Origin: Urophycis tenuis
Lineage: Eukaryota > Chordata > Actinopteri > Gadiformes > Phycidae
Direction of reading: 5' to 3'
Assembly (NCBI GenBank): GCA_036785325.1
Contig: JAXIVH010000120.1
Span: forward strand, 362,034 to 426,033
DNA: 64,000 bases
The notes beneath the pieces were generated by a model. It did not search any database and was not told the DNA's origin. It saw nothing but the letters and a program-made list of their open reading frames with translations. Below, in pieces: positions 54,501 to 62,604 of this stretch. The first letter of the stretch is position 1. Every line of letters begins with the position of its first letter. The translations under genes were made by a program, and so were the position numbers.

Positions 54501-54989
54501 GTCACTCACGGTTTTTGTGGATGTCCGGAGTAGACGGATATAATCCATTTTATTGTCCAGCGATCGTACGTTGGCCAGTACGATCGTAGGGATAGTCGGC
54601 CGATGAGGGCTAGCCGATAGCCTAGCTCGGATACCTCCGCGCTTGCCCCTCTTCTGCTTCCTCATATTCCGCTTGTGGCGCCTCCACTGGCGTCTGGTCG
54701 CAGGAGTTGGGGTCGGTGATTGAGCAGGCCGCTGGAGCAGATCGCAGTCGCGTAGTATTTCCGCGACTGCTGTATTTATATCCATGTTTGTAGTTCTGCC
54801 GATGGCAAGCAGAAACTCACGGGAGTATGTGCGTTTCGGGACAGATAGACACGACGATGACGGACATGTGCACGTATGTACACCACACAAAAAACATAAA
54901 AACACCGATTCGACGGGAGAGAGAGGAGCCGCTGCGTGTGTACGCGCCGCCATGTTGATCCTTACTACTATATTTATACTATATACCAT

Positions 54990-54990
<1 letters not shown>
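51576..54990 (-). mobile_element. LINE D, near full-length, intact coding region
   Basis: Minus strand; the 3' end at the left carries tandem TTGAATC units (51577-51602) after CAATAAAGATAC, the 5' end lies near 54960-54990. It interrupts the NITR unit. The 3' UTR is only some 240 bp. Jockey-group (Rex1/L2/CR1-like) by protein motifs; the exact clade is uncertain. Confidence 0.8.
51846..54953 (-). CDS. LINE D endonuclease-reverse transcriptase, open
   Basis: One frame without stops. I chose the ATG at 54953 (context AACATGG, 1035 residues); the next, MDINTAVAEIL at 54785, gives 979. A basic N-terminus (RRQWRRHKRNMRKQKRGKRGG) precedes the endonuclease: NVRSLDNKMDYI, FVETWLTDS, LAGDFNHAN and ASDHTTMM (about residues 120-330). 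The RT core shows RKASGPDNIPGRVL, NDYRPVALTPILMKC, FIDFSSAFNTIIPQ, GAPQGCVLSPLLFTLLTHD and the catalytic KFADDTTVVG, followed by a thumb and C-terminal domain with RAAERIIGVSLPPI and SFFHQAVRRLNSLP. All catalytic motifs I can check are intact, so the element may be mobile or only recently silenced. No separate ORF1 is seen. Confidence 0.87.
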   Translation of the reverse strand: MAARTHAAAPLSPVESVFLCFLCGVHTCTCPSSSCLSVPKRTYSREFLLAIGRTTNMDINTAVAEILRDCDLLQRPAQSPTPTPATRRQWRRHKRNMRKQKRGKRGGIRARLSASPHRPTIPTIVLANVRSLDNKMDYIRLLRTSTKTVSDCCAFVFVETWLTDSVPDCAIQLARLTCYRADRVLVEGGKTRGGGLCVYISDAWCRDAAVVCTHCSTLVEFLVIKCRPFYLPREFSAILLVAIYIPPGSNNNRSEALYELYQHISEQQTAHPDAFLILAGDFNHANPKSVFPQLHGHIHFPTRGNIILDNVYTTHKGAYKALPLPHLGASDHTTMMLMPAYRPLVKVIRPTTKQVRVWPEGSSETLQDCFLTTDWSMFRRAATYNNTTDLQEYTDTVTSYMRKCIDDVTVTKSIRIRANQKPWLTGEVYRLLRARNTAFRAGDEVDLKAARANLARGIRKAKRRYSRRIADRFSNSRDSRNLWRGIQSLTDYKPSPQTCDSSTPLLNELNDFFARFEADNSTPAQKTPPSPGDQVLTLSPDSVRRSLKGTHPRKASGPDNIPGRVLRDCAEELTDVFTDIFNTSLSQAVVPTCLKATTIIPVPKKSSPSCHNDYRPVALTPILMKCFERLVMQHIKSVLPPTLDPFQFAYRSNRSTDDAISSALHSALTHLDSKDSYVRMLFIDFSSAFNTIIPQQLIHKLDQLGLNTSLCNWLLDFLTGRPQTVRVGSSTSSTITLNTGAPQGCVLSPLLFTLLTHDCTPTSSSNIFIKFADDTTVVGLINNGDETIYRSEVNRLATWCKDNNLRLNVEKTKEIVVDFRRMHTQHAPLVINDATVERVSSTKFLGVHISEDLSWNQNTASLAKKANQRLYFLRKLKRAGASSTIMHTFYRGTIESLLTSCITVWYGACTVSCRKTLQRIVRAAERIIGVSLPPILDIYNTRLTGKSIRIAGDPTHPSHSIFSFLPSGRRLRSLRARTSRLKDSFFHQAVRRLNSLPVLPLPPPAPPSSAPLPQTLNPAPSSDHCPPATTQKLSS

Positions 54991-55041
<51 letters not shown>

Positions 55042-55042
55042 A
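54987..55042 (+). repeat. (TCTA)n microsatellite
   Basis: About 13 TATC/TCTA units just beyond the LINE D 5' end. Confidence 0.8.
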
Positions 55043-55231
55043 TATATCGATATTTCATCATATTAACATACATACAATACTGTCGTTGCACTGTTTACCA
55101 TTTACTTTTGTTTTAATCCTCTCAACACCTGACATGCACCATACTCCTAACTCAATAATTTTAATTTTGTTCTTATTTTATGTATCTGTTCTATGCTCCT
55201 TCTACCTGTGTGATATATGTGTGTGTACATG
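55043..55231. other. No gene; AT-rich
   Basis: Not part of the NITR unit, which resumes at about 55232. Possibly target DNA carried with, or an insertion next to, LINE D. Confidence 0.35.
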
Positions 55232-55244
55232 TAGCCTGCAGACA

Positions 55245-55313
55245 GACGGCTTTCCCCTCCTGCTAAAAGTTTGCCCTTCAAGCTAACCCTTTCTCTCTCT
55301 TGCTAACTGTTTG
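55245..55313. repeat. Minisatellite (left of solo LTR)
   Basis: Three TTGCCC..CTAAC-type units, cut at TTTG (55310-55313), which is duplicated at 56476-56479. Confidence 0.65.
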
Positions 55314-56475
55314 TGTCGTGCGGGTCCTGTGTGTTTTATTAATGACTGTTTGTATATGTGTTGTGGGGGGGGGTATCGGGGATGAACTGTTCGCCTAGTA
55401 TGGGGTCTGTGACTTCTGGTTACGTCAGCCAGGATCTCCTTGGTTGCGGCTGGTGGAGTGGTTATCAAGGCGCAGCTTTGGGAATTCGGCGAAATTGCGG
55501 GACTGCAACACCCATTGGCTGAGCTGGGTGTGGAATGGGAATAACGGGATGGACTGGCAGGCAGGTCAGGGGGTTCCTGGGAGATAGAAGTGCGCTGCCA
55601 CCGCTGCTGTCGCCGTCATCGCCACGCTGCTGCCGCAGCTGTCGTCGCTGCTCTCACCGCTGCTGTTGGGAGCACCGCCGCGGCTGCTGCCGCTGCTGCT
55701 ACCGCTGCCTTCATCGCCATCCCTGCCTCTACTGTTGCTGTCCTCGTCGCCGCTGCTGCGCTGTCTCGGAGCCACTCGGACGAGTGATCCTTGGTTCTTC
55801 ACTCCCAACCTGTCTCAAAGGTGGTGCTTCGGAAGCCCTAAGTCGTGACGTCAGCGGGCTGTGCGGGAAGCTTCATTTCCATGCCAATGGTCAACGTGTC
55901 AAAATAAAAGTCCTGGCTGTCTATGAACAAATAAAAAAAAATCACTTCTGGCATCCAGACTTTAAAGCACTGCTGCTACAAGTGGACTTTTTGGAAGCCC
56001 TGCAGTAAAAGCCTGGTGCCAGTGCAGCCGATTACTTTTTTATTTGTTTGAACGGACAATTTTCTTTTTTTCTTTTTACTTTAGATTTAGTTGGACTTTT
56101 AACGTTGTGCTCTCTCCTTTGGGTGGGTTAGTTGAGGGGCAGGCCCCACGGGAGTGACCAGCCAGGCTTGCTTGCCTTTTACTGTGCACGTGTGCGGATG
56201 GGGACTTGCTGTGACTATTAGGGAGACTCGCTGTGCTTTGTGGTGTGGCCCTATATGCTGTGTGTTTTGCTGTGGCCCAATTCTATGTTTTCCTGGCCCG
56301 TGCTGGATACCAACTGGTGGCCTGCTGACTGACACTAATGCCATAGGGGGGGTGGGGGAGTAAATCATAATTAATAAAGCTGTGTTTTCAAACTAACCAA
56401 ACCCCTGTCTCCGTGTTATGGTGTGTGCCCTGGGATTCTCTGCCTGATTGGGTTTGCTAATGAAGTTAGGCGACA
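55314..56475 (+). mobile_element. Probable solo LTR, 1162 bp, TTTG target duplication
   Basis: TGTCGTGCGGG to GTTAGGCGACA, flanked by TTTG at 55310-55313 and 56476-56479, with minisatellite on both sides. AATAAA near 56372 sets plus orientation. No internal region. The 4-bp duplication is short, so the call depends mainly on the clean interruption of the minisatellite. Confidence 0.7.
55590..55790 (+). repeat. GC-rich triplet block inside the solo LTR
   Basis: Dense CTG, CCG, GCC and GTC triplets over 200 bp (for example CCGCTGCTGCTACCGCTGCC). The open frames across it are low-complexity Arg/Cys/Ala-rich and not believed. Confidence 0.7.
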
Positions 56476-56670
56476 TTTGCTCCTCCAGCTAATCCTCAGG
56501 GTTGTCCCTCCTGCTAATTGTTTACCCCATTCAGCAAGTAATTTGGCCCAACTTGCTAAGCCTTTTCCTCTCTTGCTAAGCATTGCCCCACTTACTAACC
56601 ATTTGCCCCTCTTGACAAGCATTTGCCCATCGTGCTAACCATTTGACGGACCAGCTGTTGGATGGGGCAT
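56476..56670. repeat. Minisatellite (right of solo LTR)
   Basis: Seven or more degenerate units of ACCATTTGCCCCTCTTG type, ending in the block with GGACCAGCTGTTGGATG as at 39720. Confidence 0.65.
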
Positions 56671-56895
56671 TCTGGTTTCCGTCCCTCCATCTCTGTCTCC
56701 AGGTCAGGAAGCTTTTTGCCTCTACCTGCTAGGGCTAATACTCACACTGGGCTCCTACAGCACTTTGAGGTATCCTCCCACACTTGAAGTTTGCACTACT
56801 GTTAGGAGAATCATGTTAGAGGAAATAAAGACGACATGTGTTCAAGCCTAAATTAAGTGAGTGTCCTCATCCTTCCTAGATGCAACGACTTTTAG

Positions 56896-57015
56896 TGTCA
56901 CTTTTTACTTCTTTTTTTACCACTGGGTTGGAAACAGAGCAAGGTCCCAAGTAGAACATCAATCAATCAATATATACCTCATTGTCCCCAAAGGGAAATT
57001 AGTCTCGGAGTCCAA
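56896..57015 (+). repeat. 120-bp segment, source copy
   Basis: Identical over 120 bp to 57618-57737. Here it sits in continuous NITR-unit sequence (its first part also occurs at 29480-29525). Confidence 0.9.
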
Positions 57016-57344
57016 GTTCTGAGACAAGTTATCGCCATAGTTAAAAAGGTAAAAAGTAAAGTTAGGCTACACATTTGTGCAACAACTAACACAACATATA
57101 TGTCACTCAACCACAAAAGAAAAAATGGGATGAGGCATTAAACTCAGTTAAAAACAACTAAAAACCATTCAAACAACAGCAACAGCAGTAGCGCCACCAG
57201 AAGTCAAATTGAGCTGAAGAAGTAGAAGAAGAGCTGAGAGATGAGGGCTGTGGCTGGCCATGTCTCTGCATTACACATACCACCAACACTCGTAAGCATC
57301 AGTAGAGCTGACTGTAGGTTTCAACATACTGTGTTGCTGTAGGG

Positions 57345-57840
57345 GGGCGGCACAGTGGTGCAGTGGTAAGCACTGTCCCCTCACAGCAAGAGGGTTCTGG
57401 GTTCGAATCCACCTGGGACCGTTCTGTGTGGAGTTTGCATGTTCTCCCCGTGCTTGCGTGGGTTCTCTCCGGGTACTCCGGCTTCCTCCCACAGACCAAA
57501 AACATGCAGGTTGGGGATTAGGTTTCTCTAAATTGACCATAGGTGTGTATGTAAGTGTGAATGGTTTTTCGTCTCTATATGTTAGCCCTGTGATTGGCTG
57601 GCGACCTGTCCAGGGCCTGTCACTTTTTACTTCTTTTTTTACCACTGGGTTGGAAACAGAGCAAGGTCCCAAGTAGAACATCAATCAATCAATATATACC
57701 TCATTGTCCCCAAAGGGAAATTAGTCTCGGAGTCCAATCCCCGTTGTAGCTGGGATTGGCTCCAGCCCCCCCGCGACCCTCTAGAGGATAAGCGGTACAG
57801 AAAATGGATGTATGTTGCTGTGGTTCTTCAGACACCAACC
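57345..57840 (+). mobile_element. tRNA-derived SINE carrying a 120-bp patch
   Basis: Begins GGGGCGGCACAGTGGTGCAG with an A-box-like word; a B box GGTTCGAATCC lies at about 57402-57412. The body is the widespread fish element with TGGAGTTTGCATGTTCTCCC, CGGGTACTCCGGCTTCCTCC and, after the patch at 57618-57737, GATTGGCTCCAGCCCCC and AGAGGATAAGCGGTACAG. The patch replaces a short part of the body. Confidence 0.75.
57618..57737 (+). repeat. 120-bp segment, patch copy inside SINE
   Basis: Perfect copy of 56896-57015 in the same orientation, about 720 bp away, with SINE on both sides. Confidence 0.9.
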
Positions 57841-57849
57841 ATGAGATGG

Positions 57850-58626
57850 AACAACTTTTCCTGACTGAACTTGAAGGGGGATTTTCATGTTTGTGAACAG
57901 GAAATTAATGTTCATTTGATTCCCTTGTCATATATATACATAATTTATTTTTAGTTTAGTTTTTTAATGAAGTCAGTACGTTAGCAATTGTTCCAATGTT
58001 AATACAATGGTTGATTCAATTTAATTCAGATACACTCATATCTTAATATCACTATTCCTTTCAGATCATATTGGGCTGCAGAGACCAGCAAATACAACGT
58101 CAGTCCATTACAGAGACACATACAATTGTCATGTGCAGAGCATGTGTGTTTTGTTTATTTACTTTTTTTAGATTTGTAAGTCATCTTTTAGATAAATACC
58201 TTCTCCATAGTTAGGTTAGTTTGGTTCTATTTTCAGGTCTCTATGTTACCACCCGGTTTCGAGTTGACGAGCCAGTTCAAACTGGAGCTCTTTGTAAAAT
58301 CATGCAAGTGGGAGTGTCTACCCTGATGTGTGACAGACAGATCAACTCACGCCTACATGTTGATGCATTCGCCAAATCACCTCCTCCCAGCCTTGTTGAC
58401 ACTCCCAAATTGTGATGTTACAAAGGGATAGATTCTGAAATGGCTCATCCACATGGCATCCTGTGGTGAAATACAGACCGTTTATGTTCACACGGTTCAA
58501 CACCAATTTCAGACCTTTCTCTTCCCCCTCGTTTCATCAACTGTAATACTTGTTGTAATTATTGTAAATGTTCACCAAGCACCAGCGAATGTCACACAAA
58601 AGCTTAGGACAACTTATTGACTTGGG

Positions 58627-58671
<45 letters not shown>

Positions 58672-59390
58672 AGTCCTTGTGTGGTGCCACACATATGCAT
58701 GAATAGCTTTAGTGTGGGTGCACGATTAACACAAAAGATACATGTCTGACTTCTAAGGCATGAAAAAGTGCAGCTTAAACAGTGACTAGTCACATGGTCA
58801 TGCGCTGTGACTGTTAGGTCTGTGGTTTTAGCTGCAAAGCATCAATGACCTTGTTAGGAGTGCTCATCTTTTGCTAGCTGTGTCAGTACAGTGGTTTAAA
58901 AAGCAGACATGAACCACGGAACCACTACTGAACCAGAGGTCTCTCTATATATATATCCCTCACAGAATGTCCCTAGGGCCAAGCAATGATGTACATCAAC
59001 TAGATAAGCTACACAATAGACAACATCCAAAATTATGAGCAATTAAACGTTTATGATCCAAACAAAGCAACATCACTAAACATAAGAAACAAGGTACACA
59101 TGCTCATGATGATGAACAAGTATCAATACAACCATTATGGTTTTTCTATCTCAGTCTGGCAATTCTTCTCTTCCACCCTCTACTCAAGGTTTCTTTTCTT
59201 TTTCTTTCATGAAATTTTATTTTAGGCATCAGTATATGATTATGAGCAATTAAATGTGTATGATCCAAACAAAGCAACATCCCTAGAGATAGGAAACAAT
59301 ATACACATACTCATGACACAACATAAGTGCTTATCAAGACCACCGTTATCATCTCCTTCAGCCTTATGAGGTGACACAAACTCCCAGATT
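57850..59390 (-). repeat. NITR-unit intergenic region, best preserved copy
   Basis: Holds the blocks found partly elsewhere: 57960-58440 (also 19340-19870, 29770-29990), 58690-58985 (also 868-1120, 39780-39985) and 58970-59398 (also 26100-26508). No gene. Confidence 0.6.
58628..58669 (+). repeat. (GT)n microsatellite
   Basis: About 21 GT units, uninterrupted. Confidence 0.9.
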
Positions 59391-59398
59391 GATGGACT

Positions 59399-61741
59399 TC
59401 AATGGCCGCTTTGTCTCACAGCAGAATACAGACTCTCCCGAGTCATTTCACTGTTCTTCTTCCTTGCTTTGGTTTTCCTGCCTGAGAACTCCAATGCTGC
59501 ATAGTTCAAGGTATCCGTTTCCCCCTCCTACGACAGAGAATTGTGTATTACTATCAAACATCAGAGTGCATTCATAGTTGGAGTGGAGACCACTTCTTCT
59601 GGAGTGAAAGTCAAAGCTAGAATAAAAAAGAAGGGCGTTTAGCAGACACTTTTGTCCAAAGTGACTTACAATCAGTACGTATGTGGGGTTCGACATCTGG
59701 ACTGTTCGAAGTGGGGATCAAACTGCCAACCCTCCGATTTGTGATCAACCCGCTCAACCCACTGAGCTATGCAGCCCCAAAGCTATAATCCTACTGGTGC
59801 ACTGGTGTCTAATCATACACTGAGGCCTAGAACATGTTGGTTTGCTACCATAACCAAACATTAGAGCTCTTAATTTTACCATTTAGGCAAATGTTGTGCA
59901 GGAAGGTTGGATATTGCAAAATATATAGGACAAATGAATCTTCATTAGCAATACTTAGTTGTTGATCCCCCACTCATAAATTCTCATTTTCGATCTCCAA
60001 GCCATTCAATTGGCCATCTACATTTTTGCTCAGTAGAGATTGAGTTAAGATTCAACAAATCACTAAAACAACACATGATGAGACTTGGCTCTATGTGACT
60101 TAAAACAATATTTAAAATGTCTACCCAATGCCACATGTTGCATCAGATGTACCTGTTTTTCCTGAATCACTGAGTCATTTGGAACATTGTAGGAAGTCCT
60201 TAGAATTCCTGAGAATAAGAACCAAATAATATTTATGGTCTGCATTAAAAAAATAAGATGCATGTTACACTACTATATATGGCTGTAAAACAAACAAAGT
60301 CCCACAAAAATAATCATGGAGAATGTACTGTACCTTTGCAATGCTCACAAACTTGCTTTTTATTCATGGTAAGAAAGAGGATTATAATCACAACCAGACA
60401 GCAAGCCAACAGTAGTCCAATCACTATGGGAACTAGAAAACATTTGGGTTCTAGAATCAGAAAATCAACATTGAACCATTATAAAGCTTTGTCAAATTTT
60501 TATCTAAACCATATCCTCCGGCACTGCTGGGCATGAGCATTCGCTTCTTATTTAAACATCTGAAATAAATGGATGAAATAATTATATAAAATAGATATGG
60601 TTTTAAGATAGCATGTTGTTTGGCATACAGAGTGAATGTTGAATTAAATGAAAAGCATGTGTTTTGAGCGAGTCAACTCTGTAGAAAAACAAATTTATGT
60701 TCACCTGTTATGTCTAGCTTAGTTCCATTTCCAAACACAACTTCCCCACATGCTGCCAGGGCACAGAAGTATGTTCCAGCGTCAGAGGTGTCCACATTCT
60801 TCTTGGGGAGAGTGTAGACACAGCTCTGTGGAGCAGATGGAGGCCTAGAACTATCCTGACATTCACTACTCCTATTTCGATTGATGTAAATGACAGCACG
60901 GTGAGATGGTCCTGACCCAGATCTGAACCAGTACACACTGGTTTCCCCTTGGCACTGGTTACTGTGGTTCGTCCTCTGGGAGGTAATAGAGCAGTTGAGA
61001 GCCACAGGTTCTCCCAGCTGAACTGATGCCGACACAGGCTGTTGGACCACAGTCTGGGAGACAAACGTACGGTCATTGGGATCTGCAGTTAAAGAGACAG
61101 ATTATCACAAAAAAGTTCTTAAAATGGTTGTCATGATATGTAAAATAAACACTGAAAGGGATTTAGCTTACCTTTGACTGACAGAAAGATGCAATTATTC
61201 CAGTTGTCAAGAAAGTATTGTCGACAGAAATAGTTTGCTTCATCACCTTTAGTTATGTTTTGAATGATCAGATTAAAGTCAGATGCCTCTTTGTCTACTC
61301 TGAACCTAAAATCAAACGGGGGCTTGATATTAACTATTTCAAAGACTTTTCCAACGATTGTTTGGGGAACATATCCAGGGGATTGCTTGTACCAGTATAA
61401 ATGATTGCTATTCTCTTGTTTAGCTCCACAATGAAGAGTAACAGTATCTCCAAGTACTGCTGATTTCACCGACACCAAATGAGGACTCTCTTGGGCCTCA
61501 ATCAAAACTGAAAAAGGAAATTAAAACAGTACATATGATTAATTTGTAATAAACATTTGTTAGTTTGTTTTGAAACTTTAGTTTTGTCACCAAATATATA
61601 AATACATAAACCAGTGCTGCAATGCAAGTCACCAAACTTCAAAAAGTACATTTTGAATAAGTTACATAAACTAAAGAGAAATGGAATTTGAGAAGGAATT
61701 TACTTACGTGCCGAACTCAGAACTATCATAGCAAAAAACAT
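59399..61741 (-). pseudogene. nitr: NITR copy 3: ITIM tail out of frame
   Basis: Exons: 61741-61708 (MFFAMIVLSSA), 61507-61172 (V-like domain; C, W and C conserved, plus an extra Cys in WNNCIFLSVK), 61082-60705 (six-cysteine Ig domain with FGNGT, donor GTGAAC), 60450-60335 (membrane exon EPKCFLVPIVIGLLLACC..), 60208-60153 and 59527-59399 (LNYAAL and SLYSAV, stop at 59401-59399). Exon 4 has four As where copy 1 has five, in the codons after the membrane segment. As written, translation goes out of frame and ends two codons into exon 5, losing the ITIMs. Exons 5 and 6 are otherwise open, so the break is recent, or a sequencing error in the A run. If it is an error, this is a full inhibitory NITR of about 349 residues. 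Confidence 0.75.
59635..59776 (-). mobile_element. SINE in NITR copy 3 intron 5
   Basis: Minus strand: GCTGCATAGCTCAGTGGGTT (A box), GTTTGATCCCC (B box like), end GTCACTTTGGACAAAAGTG and TCTGCTAAACGCC. AAAGCT on both sides looks like the target duplication. Confidence 0.7.
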
Positions 61742-61799
61742 TGTCAAGTGTTGGGGCTGAAGATGATCTAGCACTGACTGTAACGAAAGGTTTGGACTT

Positions 61800-61890
61800 A
61801 AAAGACATCATTCACATCCCATAGACCAACTGTGATTGGCTGCAACTCAGAGACACTGATTGGGGTGAGCCAATGATCCACCAAGTTTTC
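61800..61890 (-). promoter_or_regulatory. NITR copy 3 promoter block, TATA lost
   Basis: The CCAAT word is kept (61835-61839 reversed), but where copies 1 and 2 have TATAAAT this copy reads GATGTGAATG. Confidence 0.45.
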
Positions 61891-61899
61891 TGTGAGGTG

Positions 61900-62604
61900 C
61901 AGTTCATTGCAGATTTTATTTTGAACTGAAAAGTTAAATTATCTGCCGTTAATTTTATTATCATATTTATCTTCTTTGTGACAAACATTGAGAGTTGCCA
62001 ATAATTCATTGTCCTGAACATGATGGTATGTTTAATTTAGGTTTAATACTTGTAATTAATGACTTGATAATGATTAATTATTGCAAAAAAAAAAGCTCTA
62101 ATGGAGCACTTTGTGTGAACTAGACATTAAGGAATGTGTTTATGTATGTGTACTTGTTTTGCAATGTTCTGTAAGACAGCAATGCTTTGCTATTAGCATC
62201 ATTCTTTGCTATGTGGCATCTTCAACTACTGTTTCTGTGCACACGCGCTAACCAAATGAATGTTTACCTTATAAACCATTAAATTAATTCCAATGGATTG
62301 ATACCTGTTTTATGTACTTTCATTGACTTTTGTGTGTTTACGGACAGGCCAGTGGGTTGAAGACATGGAGTGACAGGTAGGTGGAACACAGGATGCTTCA
62401 AGGCCAATTTCCCACATGGCACAAGAAGCTTTTACGCTCGCCTCTGCATGAAAACAATTCTAAATGTATTCAACCCACACTTTTAAGGTCATAATTGTGG
62501 GGAGTCTTGGATAATAGGGGTTGTTTTTACTGTTTACTGTGAGCCAAAGTTAAGAACTACTTCAGATGTTTAATATCTAATGAATGTATTGCAAATATCA
62601 TGTG
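61900..62604. other. No gene seen; AT-rich
   Basis: The similarity to other NITR upstream regions ends at about 61920. No minisatellite is seen here, so this may be the edge of the array. No supportable frame. Confidence 0.4.

Noticed and set aside
55535..56008. 157-codon Cys/Arg-rich open frame
   Set aside because: It crosses a GC-rich triplet block inside a probable LTR; several frames are open on both strands there and none shows a domain.
55314..56475. A single-copy gene with a GC-rich promoter instead of an LTR
   Set aside because: The segment is flanked by a 4-bp duplication, interrupts a minisatellite cleanly and has no credible spliced coding sequence; the LTR reading fits better but is not certain.
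57345..57420. tRNA gene (A and B boxes present; also 13335-13410)
   Set aside because: Both belong to SINEs: no complete cloverleaf, and family bodies continue for hundreds of bases.
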